DNA from: Paraburkholderia solitsugae
GTDB lineage: Bacteria; Pseudomonadota; Gammaproteobacteria; Burkholderiales; Burkholderiaceae
DNA: 60,095 bases
Direction of reading: 5' to 3'
NCBI RefSeq assembly: GCF_013177695.1
Contig: NZ_WOEY01000095.1
Span: 1-60,095 of the forward strand
The position numbers and the translations under genes are program-made. Shown one piece after another: positions 17,629-26,326 of this stretch. The notes under the pieces are model-generated. The model did not search any database, had not been told where the DNA came from, and saw nothing but the letters and a program-made list of their open reading frames with translations. Each line of letters opens with the position of its first letter. Within the stretch, counting starts at the first letter, position 1.

Positions 17629-17988
17629 TCAGGGCTTCGCCATATGCCAAATGCCCTTGAAGCCATCGCCGTTCATCTGTCCCGGCTGAGTGTCCTTCGA
17701 GAAGCGATAGAGCGGGTGTCCCTTATAGGCCCACTGGTTCCCGCCGTCGGCCGTGGGCACGAAACTCCAGTCGCCACTGGCCTTGTCGTCCGCACTGGCG
17801 TGCGTGGCCGGCCATAGCTTCGTGCAGTCTCCCGTGCAGGCGCTCTTCCCGGGGGTGGTGTCCTTGTCGAACGTGTAGAGCGTCATGCCGTTTTCGTCGA
17901 CGAGCATGCCGTTAGAAACCTTGGGCGCCTCGGCGAACGAGGCAACGGGAATCGCGCAGGCAATGACGCAAAGCAAGGTCTTGATCAT
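17629..17988 (-). CDS. Secreted-repeat lipoprotein-like protein (COG4315)
   Basis: A 119-residue exported protein. Residues 1-19 are a signal peptide (MIKTLLCVIACAIPVASFA). Two copies of the family repeat follow: GMLVDENGMTLYTFDKDTTP with CTGDCTKLWPA, and YKGHPLYRFSKDTQPGQMNG with GIWHMA. The family is a beta-rich secreted domain of unknown biochemical role. Start ATG 17988 has AAGGA at ideal distance. No lipobox Cys is evident at the cleavage site, so it is probably soluble in the periplasm. Confidence 0.85.
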   Translation of the reverse strand: MIKTLLCVIACAIPVASFAEAPKVSNGMLVDENGMTLYTFDKDTTPGKSACTGDCTKLWPATHASADDKASGDWSFVPTADGGNQWAYKGHPLYRFSKDTQPGQMNGDGFKGIWHMAKP

Positions 17989-18336
17989 GATTTCAGTCCT
18001 TCTATAGACACATAAACAATGTCGCCCGATCGGCGGCATCGTCGGTCGGCCCGTTGGAAACATCTGTTCTAACGGATGAACGGCGACGCGACCGTAGCGA
18101 CTCTATCTACGCTAACACTTCACGGTCAAAATTATTCAAATCTGTCGGCGAAAACACCGATATCCGGGAGAGGAAGCAAACTTACCCCCACCCCATTTAT
18201 TGACACCCCTGCCGAACAAAACCTTGGTCAGAGGGCAATCGCTCGCCAATGAAGTGCGTCCCTTGAGGACTCGTTGCCTCTTCGTACGTGGGCAGCGTTG
18301 TTTTTTATCATCGCTCTGGCCCGTTCGGTCAATTGC
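17989..18336. other. Intergenic stretch
   Basis: Contains the promoter side of the COG4315 gene. No gene or clear repeat seen up to the IS5-type fragment at 18337. Confidence 0.3.
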
Positions 18337-18396
18337 CACTGCCCAGCATCAGGGTGGTCTCGATCGCCAGATCTGAACAGCGGGCCTGGCCGCCTG
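18337..18396 (-). mobile_element. 60-bp fragment of the IS5-type transposase (copy C)
   Basis: The 60 bases from TGCCCAGCATCAGGGTGG onward match the same part of copy A (about 10071-10130) almost exactly and encode ETTLMLGS. The match ends 2 bp from the amidase stop codon. Probably left by a deletion or recombination at an IS copy. Confidence 0.65.
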
Positions 18397-18397
18397 G

Positions 18398-19861
18398 TTA
18401 GTCCGGGGAATTCGTCCCTGCCCATACTGGCGGGCGGCGTTCGGACCACGGCATGGCGACCTCTAACTGGGCTGCTAGACGGAAGAGAATATCCTCTCGT
18501 CCAAAGCTCGCGCAAAAATGCGACCCAATTGGCAGTCCCGTCTCGTCGTCGAACGACAGCGGAACCGACATGGCCGGCAGTCCCGCAACGTTCGCCAATG
18601 CAGTGAACGGCGTCTGCCCAAGCACATGAGCAATCCAGCCAAGACCATCGACGGAAGTCTCGACGCGGTTGTATTCACCAACGCGCGGCGCCAGACCGGG
18701 TAGCGTCGGCGTCAAGACGACGTCGTAGTGTTGGAAAATGCGCCCTGCCGCACGCGCCACGGTATTTCGTGTCTGCAGCGCAGCCAGCAAATCCGTGCCG
18801 CTGACGCGACTGCCATACTCATAGACCGCATACGTTGCCGGTTCGAGGAACTCCGTCGTGACCAGCCTTCCGGTTGCCGCAGAGAGCATATCGAGCCTCA
18901 GGGCAGCGTTCGCAGTCCAGAATTGTGCATTCGCATGAACGAAAGCATCCCAGCTGACGCCGAGGTCCGGCGTGACTTCTTCGACTTCGTGGCCGAGCGA
19001 TGCCAGACAGCGCGCGACAGCCAGCGTGGCGTTCGCCACCACGGCCGCTGTTCGGGCGCCGTTCGCGGGATTCAACATGAAGCCGATCTTGAGCTTGCCC
19101 GGGCTTCGCTGGAGCTCAGACAGATAGCTGTTGGTGGGCGGCGCAATATAGTACGGCTCGCCGATGCCTCCGCCGTTGACAGCGTCAAGGAGAGCGGCGC
19201 TATCACGCACTGAGCGACTCACCCCCATGTGCACCCCGAGTCCGTTCCATACCTCGTCCACAGCCGGGCCGTTCGAGACACGCCCTCTTGTCGGCTTCAT
19301 CCCGAACAAGCCATTGAAGGCCGCAGGCACGCGGATGGAACCACCGCCGTCGGTAGCATGTGCGAGCGGGACGATACCGGCAGCGACGGCTGCACCAGCG
19401 CCACCGCTCGAGCCGCCTGCGCCGCGTTCGAGATTCCACGGATTTCTGGTCGGACCGCACATACGGCCCTCGGTGGTCGTGCTCACCGCCAGTTCAGGTG
19501 TCGTCGTGCGACCGATCGTGGCGAGGCCGGCTTTGCGGAAGCTGACCATCAGATTGGAGTCCTCCGAGGCGACAAGCCCTTCAGCGATCCGGCTCCCCAT
19601 TTCGCAGCAACGCCCTTTGATCGTCACGCCCAGGTCCTTGACCAGAAACGGCACACCCGACACAGGGTGAGCTCCGGCGTCTTCCGATATTACCGGGGCC
19701 TCTTCCGCAGCCCAGGACTCGACCACGGCGTTAATCTTCGGGTTGATTTCACGGAGTGCGCGCAGCGCTGCCGACGCGACTTCCGAAGCGCTGACTTCTC
19801 CGCACGAAATCAGATGACTCAAACCCACGCCGTCAAAGGAGGCGTATTCGGCGAGATTCAT
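18398..19861 (-). CDS. Amidase-signature (AS) family amidase
   Basis: A 487-residue serine amidase of the AS family (GatA/AtzF/fatty-amide-hydrolase fold). The catalytic triad is visible: K75 in PFLVKDLG, S151/S152 in GAGGSSGGAGAA and S175 in DGGGSIR. Start ATG 19861 (MNLAEYASFDG) follows a strong GGAGG. It lies in tandem with an MFS carrier and an M20 carbamoylase on the same strand, suggesting a route that imports an amide or carbamoyl compound and strips ammonia from it. The substrate cannot be read from sequence. The 3' end abuts an IS5-type fragment, but the frame appears complete. Confidence 0.9.
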   Translation of the reverse strand: MNLAEYASFDGVGLSHLISCGEVSASEVASAALRALREINPKINAVVESWAAEEAPVISEDAGAHPVSGVPFLVKDLGVTIKGRCCEMGSRIAEGLVASEDSNLMVSFRKAGLATIGRTTTPELAVSTTTEGRMCGPTRNPWNLERGAGGSSGGAGAAVAAGIVPLAHATDGGGSIRVPAAFNGLFGMKPTRGRVSNGPAVDEVWNGLGVHMGVSRSVRDSAALLDAVNGGGIGEPYYIAPPTNSYLSELQRSPGKLKIGFMLNPANGARTAAVVANATLAVARCLASLGHEVEEVTPDLGVSWDAFVHANAQFWTANAALRLDMLSAATGRLVTTEFLEPATYAVYEYGSRVSGTDLLAALQTRNTVARAAGRIFQHYDVVLTPTLPGLAPRVGEYNRVETSVDGLGWIAHVLGQTPFTALANVAGLPAMSVPLSFDDETGLPIGSHFCASFGREDILFRLAAQLEVAMPWSERRPPVWAGTNSPD

Positions 19862-19949
19862 GACAACCTCCAAATGGATATGAACAAGAACAGTGGGCGA
19901 TCAGGGAACGCGCGCGCAATTCGACGAAACGCGAGGCGGATCTACGCCT

Positions 19950-21275
19950 TCATGCCAAAGTCTCGGACACCGAAGTTACCGTCGCAGGATGCTTCGGCGA
20001 GAGTCGCAGCAAGAAGATCAGAATCGCCGATATGAGCAGCATGGCCGCCATGACGAGAAAGCCAAGGTGCATATTGCCTGTGGCGGTCTTCGCCCATCCG
20101 ATGATGGCCGGCCCCCAGAACCCGCCGGAAAGGCCAATTGTGTTGATGAATGCAATTGCTCCCGCGCTCGCATCGCCTTTAATGTACTCGGACGGAACGG
20201 CCCAGAATACGACATTCGCCATCCATGTCATTGCCGTTGCAAGCGTAAAGAGGACGATCGCAGCAAGCAAACTGCCGTCAAAAAATACCCATGCGCAAAT
20301 CGAGAGGAACGCGATGAATACTGGCACGGCAATGTGGTAGCGCCGCTCACCATGCCGGTCGGAACTGCGACCACCGTAAAAAATGGTCAATGCGGCGACT
20401 GCGTATGGAATAGCCGCGTACCAGCCCACCGCCACCGTACTGCCGGCGCCCGCCAATTTAAAAATCGTCGGAAGCCAGAAGCTCACAGCATAGATCGGCG
20501 CGATGAGACAGAGGTAGGCTATCGCAAGAACATAGACTTTCGGGTCCTTCAAAACGGCGCCAAACGAACCGTGTCGCCCGTTGGCGGTGTCCAATTCGGT
20601 GGCGAGCAGGCGCTTTTCCTCAGCGTTGAGCCATGTGGCAGTATCCGGCCCGTCGGGTAGCAGGAAAAAGGCGACGATGCCCAGCAGGACACAGGGCGCG
20701 CCTTCTAGCAGAAACATCCATTGCCAGCCAGACAGATTCCCGACGCCGACAAAGTCCGTCATCAACCAACCGGCAACAGGACCACCGAAGACGCCGCTGA
20801 TCGGGCCGGCGAGCCAGACGATAGAGATCGCACCCGCTGCGCGCGAGGGCCCGTACCAGCGTGACAGATAGAACAATACGCCCGGTGCAAAGCCCGCTTC
20901 GAAGACGCCCAGCAGGAATCGCACCGCATAAAACGCCGGTACGCTGTGCACAAACATCATGCACGCCGAAGTGATCCCCCACAACACCATGATCCGGCTG
21001 AAGGTCGCACGAGCGCCGATCTTCGGGAGCAACAGGTTGCTAGGCAGTTCGAATAACACATAGCCCACGAAGAAGATACCGGCACCCACGCCATACACTG
21101 CATCGGAAAACTGCAGATCGCTCTGCATCTGCAGTTTGGCGAAGCCGACGTTAACCCGGTCGAGGTACGCAAACACGAAACCGATAAGTAGAATCGGCAG
21201 CAAACGCCAATTGAGCTTGCGATAGAGCGCTGATGCGCCGCTGTCGCCTCCTGAGATTTGATTTGTTTCCAGCAA
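19950..21275 (-). CDS. MFS transporter, anion:cation symporter type (copy 2)
   Basis: A 441-residue, 12-helix ACS-type MFS carrier, similar over its whole length to the one at 13362-14648 (shared FAYLDRVNVGFAKLQMQSDL, EYIKGDA, GLSGGFWGPAIIGWAKTATG). The start is a TTG at 21275 preceded by GAGG five bases upstream; no ATG gives a complete first helix. It lies between the amidase and the carbamoylase, so it likely imports their substrate. The pair of carriers suggests that two related substrates are handled, or that the block was duplicated and then diverged. Confidence 0.88.
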   Translation of the reverse strand: MLETNQISGGDSGASALYRKLNWRLLPILLIGFVFAYLDRVNVGFAKLQMQSDLQFSDAVYGVGAGIFFVGYVLFELPSNLLLPKIGARATFSRIMVLWGITSACMMFVHSVPAFYAVRFLLGVFEAGFAPGVLFYLSRWYGPSRAAGAISIVWLAGPISGVFGGPVAGWLMTDFVGVGNLSGWQWMFLLEGAPCVLLGIVAFFLLPDGPDTATWLNAEEKRLLATELDTANGRHGSFGAVLKDPKVYVLAIAYLCLIAPIYAVSFWLPTIFKLAGAGSTVAVGWYAAIPYAVAALTIFYGGRSSDRHGERRYHIAVPVFIAFLSICAWVFFDGSLLAAIVLFTLATAMTWMANVVFWAVPSEYIKGDASAGAIAFINTIGLSGGFWGPAIIGWAKTATGNMHLGFLVMAAMLLISAILIFLLRLSPKHPATVTSVSETLA

Positions 21276-21486
21276 CTTAGCCTCGATTCAGTCAGTATCC
21301 GCAGGGTCGTGCAATCACGATCTCGCTGAGCCGCAGGCAGGCAGCGCCACTCCATGTAGCGCTGCTGTCCGGACAATACGCGTTGGCTCCCCGCTTTGCG
21401 CAGGCAGCGGCGCAAAGCGGCATGGAGAATCGATCTGCCTGAGTCAGAGCGTGGGCAACACCACCCATGCCATCGACGCTCCCCAA
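21276..21486. other. Gap between MFS and carbamoylase genes
   Basis: Holds the TTG-start leader of the transporter; no hairpin or gene called. Confidence 0.3.
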
Positions 21487-22752
21487 TTACAGTTCCATGG
21501 TTGCAGCGACCAGCAATGCATCGCACAAGATCTGAGTTCCTGCACACAGATCCTCGTCTTCGGTATGTTCCAACTCGTTGTGACTGATGCCCTTCTCGCT
21601 TGGCACAAAGATCATTGCGGTTGGAGTGCGGTCGGCCATGTACTTGGCATCATGGGTCGCGCCGGAGACCATGCTCATGTGCGCGAATCCCCGGCTTTCG
21701 GCCGCGTTTAGAACCACCGACACGAGCCGCTCGTCGAACAGCACGGGACTCGATCGAAGCAACGCTTTTGCGGAGATGGAGCAATGCTCGATCTCGCCCG
21801 AACAGATCTCGAGAATCCGGTCGCCAGTGCGCAATAAATGCTCGGGGTCCGGATGCCGGAGATCGATGCAAAACGTGACCTTGCCGGGTACGACGTGCGG
21901 CGATCCGGGCGCCACTTCGAACCGTCCGACCGTGAAACGCAGGACGTCGAGAGGATCGGCCACCTCGGAGCGGATCCGGGCGATCAGTGCATTCGCCGCG
22001 ACCAATGCGTCCTTGCGATGTTTTGAAGGCGTCGTGCCGGCGTGGGCTGCGAACCCTAGAACCTCGACCTGATATAAATGAAGGCCTTGAATGGCGCTGA
22101 CGACACCAATGTCGCAACGCGCACCCTCGAGCACGGGTCCCTGTTCAATATGCGCTTCTATGTAGGCGAACCCCTGCGCTCCAAGCGGCCTGCTTTCCAG
22201 GGGCGGCAATTGCGAAATTTGCTGCGCCAATGCCTCGCTTACAGTCATGCCCTTGGTGTCTTGCGTCGCCAGTACGCGTTCGAGCGGAACTGCGCCTGCT
22301 GCAACAGCCGAGCCCATCGTGACCGGCGCGAATCGCGAGCCCTCCTCGTTCATCCAGACCACGAGTTCAACTGGACGCGCCGTCGCCACGTTGTGATCGT
22401 CTAACGTTTCGAGCACCTCGAGCCCGGCCAATACCCCAAACACACCGTCGAACTTGCCGCCGGTGGGTTGCGAATCGAGGTGCGACCCAGTCATGACGGG
22501 ACTGAGACTGGAGCGGACACCCGGCCTGCGGATAAACAAATTGCCGATGGGATCGATGCTTGCCGTATAGCCCCGTGCCGTCGCCCACTGCAGTAAAAGT
22601 CGCCGCCCCTCAGTGTCTTCGGGAGTCAGAGCTTGACGGTTCACACCACCGTTGGCGGTCGCGCCGATCTGGGCCATCGCGCGATGGCGATCCAGGAGCC
22701 GGGGGCCATTGATGAGAGGTAAGCCTTTGGGTTGGGGGTTTTCAATTGCCAT
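21487..22752 (-). CDS. M20-family N-carbamoyl amino acid / allantoate-type amidohydrolase
   Basis: A 421-residue di-metal M20 hydrolase of the hydantoinase/carbamoylase group (N-carbamoyl-L-amino acid hydrolase, beta-ureidopropionase, allantoate amidohydrolase). Visible are the metal ligands H91 in GSHLDSQPTGGKFDG (with D102), E136/E137 in WMNEEGSRF, and the blocks HIEQGPVLE, FAAHAGTTP and SGATHDAKYM. It releases ammonia and CO2 from a carbamoylated or ureido substrate. The gene opens a minus-strand run with an MFS carrier and amidase, and is divergent from an XRE-cupin regulator that probably controls it. The ribosome-binding site upstream of ATG 22752 is weak. Confidence 0.9.
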   Translation of the reverse strand: MAIENPQPKGLPLINGPRLLDRHRAMAQIGATANGGVNRQALTPEDTEGRRLLLQWATARGYTASIDPIGNLFIRRPGVRSSLSPVMTGSHLDSQPTGGKFDGVFGVLAGLEVLETLDDHNVATARPVELVVWMNEEGSRFAPVTMGSAVAAGAVPLERVLATQDTKGMTVSEALAQQISQLPPLESRPLGAQGFAYIEAHIEQGPVLEGARCDIGVVSAIQGLHLYQVEVLGFAAHAGTTPSKHRKDALVAANALIARIRSEVADPLDVLRFTVGRFEVAPGSPHVVPGKVTFCIDLRHPDPEHLLRTGDRILEICSGEIEHCSISAKALLRSSPVLFDERLVSVVLNAAESRGFAHMSMVSGATHDAKYMADRTPTAMIFVPSEKGISHNELEHTEDEDLCAGTQILCDALLVAATMEL

Positions 22753-23069
22753 TGTGACTGGGACACCGTAGTTTTCATGGCATTGAATCTACCTACCAGC
22801 GAATTTCTTGTCAAGTTACTTGACTACAAAGACTCAAGCTTTCCTTGCCTGTACCGACGGAGCAACCTTGCGTAACCAGTTGGGGGCCCAATCGCTGGTG
22901 CTCGCGAGATCCTCTGAGCCGGGGCGTGAGCAAGATTCGATCGTCGAGCAGGAAGCTTCCTGCGTGCTGGCAGAGGTGGCATAGTGGCCGCCGGACCAGA
23001 AACTGATCTTGTCCCAAAGGACAAATTCGCGTGCCGAGCGTTTACACTCGCGCAAGGAGGAGCGCACCG
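22753..23069. other. Divergent intergenic region
   Basis: Lies between the carbamoylase and the XRE-cupin gene. An open minus-strand stretch at 22834-23067 contains FVLWDKISFWSGGHYATS but I do not recognise it and do not call it a gene. Promoters for both flanking genes should lie near 22760-22820 and just before 23146. Confidence 0.3.
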
Positions 23070-23141
23070 ATGAGCAACGCGAAGCGGGCGCGCTGAATGC
23101 TCGCGTTTAAATTGGAAGCGGTCCGACTGGTTAAATTTTGA
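23070..23141 (+). pseudogene. IS3-family OrfA N-terminal relic
   Basis: Behind a strong AAGGAGGA ribosome-binding site, ATG 23070 opens MSNAKRAR then an in-frame TGA, and continues LAFKLEAVRLVKF to a TGA. The FKLEAVRLV block is the signature N-terminus of IS3-type OrfA. Only 72 bp remain. It lies 4 bp before the XRE-cupin start, so its translation signals may feed into that gene. Confidence 0.55.
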
Positions 23142-23145
23142 AAAG

Positions 23146-23724
23146 ATGGAAATGGATAACGAAATCGCCGTTGGCGCACGACTTAAACACGCGAGACTAA
23201 ATCTCAAATTAAATTTGCGCCAGTTAGCCGACAAAGTCGGATGCACCGAAAGCTATCTATCCAAGGTTGAGAACAACAAGGTCCGACCTTCGCTACCCAT
23301 GCTTCACAAGATCGCTGTCACGTTAGGAATCAGTGTCGCCAAGCTCTTTGTCGATGGCGACAACGCGGAAGGGCACGTGACGGTCATGCGAGATGGACAA
23401 CGACAAGTATTGCGAACGGAGCACCATCGAGCTGGAGACGCTGTGTCTTTGGAGACATTGCTTCCCAGTCATCTATGCACTCTTTTAGAAGCCAATATTC
23501 ATCATGTTCCCGCAGGCGCGTCGTCTCAGGGTTTTCTTGAGCACCAAGGCGAAGAAATGGGTTTCGTGCTCCAAGGCGAACTGGAGCTTACTGTTGGCGA
23601 CCAAACTGTCAGCGTAGGCGCAGGCGACTCTTTCTTTTTCCTTTCGCATTTACCGCACGGCTATCGAAATATCGGAAGCGTTGACGCTAGAGTTCTATGG
23701 GTCAATACCCCACAGAGCTTCTAA
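23146..23724 (+). CDS. XRE-family regulator with C-terminal cupin domain
   Basis: A 192-residue regulator. An HTH_3 domain occupies about 10-65 (LRQLADKVGCTESYLSKVEN, then PSLPMLHKIAVTLGISVAKL), followed by a cupin barrel at about 110-188 with GEEMGFVLQGELELTVGDQ. Such XRE-cupin proteins sense small metabolites and usually control adjacent catabolic or polyamine/amino-acid genes. It is divergent from the carbamoylase-MFS-amidase run, its likely target. The start is uncertain (23146 or 23152) because no clear ribosome-binding site precedes either; an IS3 relic occupies the region immediately upstream. A strong hairpin follows the stop. Confidence 0.88.
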   Translation: MEMDNEIAVGARLKHARLNLKLNLRQLADKVGCTESYLSKVENNKVRPSLPMLHKIAVTLGISVAKLFVDGDNAEGHVTVMRDGQRQVLRTEHHRAGDAVSLETLLPSHLCTLLEANIHHVPAGASSQGFLEHQGEEMGFVLQGELELTVGDQTVSVGAGDSFFFLSHLPHGYRNIGSVDARVLWVNTPQSF

Positions 23725-23746
23725 CCAGCAGGCTGTTGGACAGCGA

Positions 23747-23781
23747 GCGAAAGCAAAGTGGCTTCGACGCTTTGCTTTCGC
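23747..23781. terminator. Bidirectional hairpin between convergent genes
   Basis: GCGAAAGCAAAG (23747-23758) pairs perfectly with CTTTGCTTTCGC (23770-23781) over 12 bp with an 11-base loop, followed by CATTTTCC. It sits between the XRE-cupin gene and the beta-propeller gene, which converge, so it can end both transcripts. Confidence 0.7.
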
Positions 23782-23811
23782 CATTTTCCGCATGAAAGGT
23801 ACGCTTACCCC

Positions 23812-25290
23812 TTAAAGCGCCTGCACCTGGACCGGCGCGCCCGGCTTACCCGATACTTGCGGAGCAATCACGAGGTAACGGCGCCTGTCGCCCGCCGTGC
23901 TTACCCCCGGCGCAACCACCTGGCGAATCTGGCCCAGCGCGTTGACAATCGCAGCGCCGGCTGGGTTCGTCATGAAGTTGGCGAGCGGCTCCACGCTACC
24001 GCTGCCATCGGGTTTGTCCGAGAAGCCCAGCACATAGGGCTGCTTCGGCTGCAACCCTGTCACGGCCGCCTGGAGAACCTGCACCAGTCCCTGATCGAAC
24101 AAAGTGACCGTGGTGGCGGCGCTCGCGGCGCCCGCCGGTTTGCCTGTGCCAACGGGCATCAGCGCGAGATGGGTAGTCTGCCCCGCCAACCCGAGCGGTT
24201 GCGTGTTCTGAGTGCCGTCGCCTTCCGGCACGGCATTCGGCACGTAGGCCACTGCCTGCGGCGCCTGCCCGATCGGCACGTTGGCAACGACCTTGTTGGT
24301 CAGCGTATCGATCGCGGACATCTCATCGGCGTTTTCGAGGCCAACGTAGACGCGGGTACCGTCACCCGACGGCCAGATACCGTGCGGCAGATTCCCGACG
24401 GGAATGGTTGCAACCTGTGAGAAATCGTCAGTGCGGAACACCTTCACCTGATTCAGCCCGCCAACGGTAACGTAAGCAAACATGCCATTGGCGTTGTGCA
24501 CGATGTTCACGTGATTCGTGATCGGGCCGGTATCGATAGTCTTGAGCAAAGCGAACGGCGGACGCGCGTCAAACACCTGAGTCTTGCCAACATCCTTCAA
24601 CGTAAACCAAACCTGTTTTCCATCCGGGGTGGCTGCCAGGTCGGGACAGAACGGACTAGCCTGCGTGACTTTGCCAACCATCTTGTGGTCGGCCAACGAG
24701 ATCACGTCCGTCTCCGGATTGAACGACGAACACACGTATCCATACTTGCCGTCCGGAGAAAAGATCTGCATGCCGGGGCCCGCGGGAACGGTAATGCGCG
24801 TCTTTTCTTCGAAGGTCTTGCCGTCAAGGACAGCGACATAGTTTTCGCCACGCACGGTCACCCAGACTTCCTTGCCGTCCGGCGTGAAGAACGCCTCATG
24901 CGGCGACCGGCCGACGTAGCTGACATGCTTGATCGCGTTCGTCTGTGTGTCGATGAACGTGACGGAATTGGAGCCGATCGACACCACGGCGAGCGTGTGG
25001 TGGTCCGGCGAGAAGCCCATGCCGTGCACAAGCAGCTGGCCGCGATACAGCGGGCTGAAGTTGGCGGGCGCCGGATCGCCGAGGCGGATTACACCGACCA
25101 GGTGGTTGTCGGCGGGATCGATCACGGAGACCGTGTTGGAGAACTGCTCGGCTGCGTACACGCGATCATGGTGGCTGACCGGGATGTCCGGATCGGAGAG
25201 CGAACCGGGCGCCTGGCCAGCCGAGGCAGACTGCGCAGCGGTGAACGCGAGGGCCGCGAGGACGGTCGAGGCGATGGACGTGGGCTTCAT
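23812..25290 (-). CDS. Exported YncE-like beta-propeller protein
   Basis: A 492-residue periplasmic protein. Residues 1-26 are a signal peptide (MKPTSIASTVLAALAFTAAQ..., cleavage after ASA). Repeated blade motifs such as VYAAEQFSNTVSVIDPADN, FFTPDGKEVWVTVRGENYV, and VYVGLENADEMSAIDTLTNK define a YncE/YVTN seven-bladed propeller, with an added C-terminal domain of about 110 residues (from about 380). The start overlaps the upstream DUF305 stop (TGATG), so the two are co-translated. Propellers of this type bind partners or DNA or act in metal and redox processes; the exact role is unknown. Confidence 0.85.
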   Translation of the reverse strand: MKPTSIASTVLAALAFTAAQSASAGQAPGSLSDPDIPVSHHDRVYAAEQFSNTVSVIDPADNHLVGVIRLGDPAPANFSPLYRGQLLVHGMGFSPDHHTLAVVSIGSNSVTFIDTQTNAIKHVSYVGRSPHEAFFTPDGKEVWVTVRGENYVAVLDGKTFEEKTRITVPAGPGMQIFSPDGKYGYVCSSFNPETDVISLADHKMVGKVTQASPFCPDLAATPDGKQVWFTLKDVGKTQVFDARPPFALLKTIDTGPITNHVNIVHNANGMFAYVTVGGLNQVKVFRTDDFSQVATIPVGNLPHGIWPSGDGTRVYVGLENADEMSAIDTLTNKVVANVPIGQAPQAVAYVPNAVPEGDGTQNTQPLGLAGQTTHLALMPVGTGKPAGAASAATTVTLFDQGLVQVLQAAVTGLQPKQPYVLGFSDKPDGSGSVEPLANFMTNPAGAAIVNALGQIRQVVAPGVSTAGDRRRYLVIAPQVSGKPGAPVQVQAL

Positions 25291-25766
25291 CACGGCTCCT
25301 TCTGCATGTTCATGTGCATATTGTTAGGGGACATCGAATGTGCCGGCACGGGGGCGGATGCGGCCGTCGGCTGGTCGGGCACAGGGGCGGGCGCCGGCAG
25401 CGTCTGGCCCAGCGCGAGCCGCATCGCGACGATTTCCTGCTGCTGCTCAACCACGATTTCCTGGGCGATGCGGCGCAGTTGCTCGTTGTGTCCATAGCGC
25501 AGTTCGGCCTGCGCCATGTCGATTGCGCCTTGATGGTGCGGCACCATCATCGCCACGAAGTCCCGATCGATGTCGCCTGTCGGCTTGATGGACATGCCGT
25601 CCATCATCTTCGTCATCGCCGTGTCGTTTTCGGAGAGAAAGGCTGCCTCTTCGGCACTCGTACCGGCGGGGCCTGCGGCAAACGTGGGAACAGAAGTGCC
25701 CACTATCGCCGCGAGGGCAGCGAGTACAACCGAAGGGCGTCTGAGCCGGCGGCGAAAGGAACGCAT
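25290..25766 (-). CDS. DUF305 exported protein
   Basis: A 158-residue exported protein. A twin-basic signal (MRSFRRRLRRPSVVLAALAA) is followed by a DUF305 four-helix bundle with the hallmark MMVPHHQGAIDMAQAEL (about 90-107). His and Met residues, including a Met-rich tail (HSMSPNNMHMNMQ), suggest metal handling, with copper a common association. ATG 25766 is chosen for its AGGAG; an open extension to 25811 lacks one. First gene of a two-gene operon with the beta-propeller protein, which may act with it in the periplasm. Confidence 0.87.
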   Translation of the reverse strand: MRSFRRRLRRPSVVLAALAAIVGTSVPTFAAGPAGTSAEEAAFLSENDTAMTKMMDGMSIKPTGDIDRDFVAMMVPHHQGAIDMAQAELRYGHNEQLRRIAQEIVVEQQQEIVAMRLALGQTLPAPAPVPDQPTAASAPVPAHSMSPNNMHMNMQKEP

Positions 25767-26326
25767 GATTGGAACTCCTGCGCGCAATCCGGATGGACAT
25801 TCATAGAGCAAATACGGCCGTAAGACCGATTAATCCACCCGCTGCAACTTATTCCTGAAGCGAAGACGCGAATGCCAACTTTTGTGTTGCGCAAGCGAGC
25901 CGCTCGCAACTCATCACGGATGTCGATTCTTCACACCAGACGGGTGGTTTATACCGCGTACACAGCTCTACGCACGGTGCTAGACGCCCCAGGAAACCGA
26001 CACTGATTCAGTCTAGTCCCTGTCTATCGATTCAACCAGAGATCCGGATCTGAGCGGTCAACGGCAGAATGACTACAACGCGCGAGACGTCCGACTGAAA
26101 CGGCGGCGTCCGACAGATTCTGTTAAAGCATGCCGCCCGCGGAATATCCACTCTCCGACCTGTGTTCGCGTAGGCATGAGCGATGCCGACTGCGCAATGG
26201 ACTGCTCCCCGGTTACGAAAGCGGAATCGCGGCAGACAGAGTCAAGCACGGAATAAGTTCAGGCTGCATGTGTTCACCCAGAAACAACAACTTTCCACCC
26301 TCTCTCATTGTATTCAGGAGTTCGAA
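25767..26326. other. Long intergenic region upstream of the DUF4148 genes
   Basis: About 560 bp. The frame that later encodes the DUF4148 protein is open back to 26183, but the residues before 26327 are not signal-peptide-like and not conserved in the family, so I treat this as leader DNA. No other gene seen. Confidence 0.35.

Noticed and set aside
22834..23067. 77-codon minus-strand frame containing DKISFWSGGHYATS
   Set aside because: Looks protein-like in places but I recognise no family and there is no usable start; left as unexplained.
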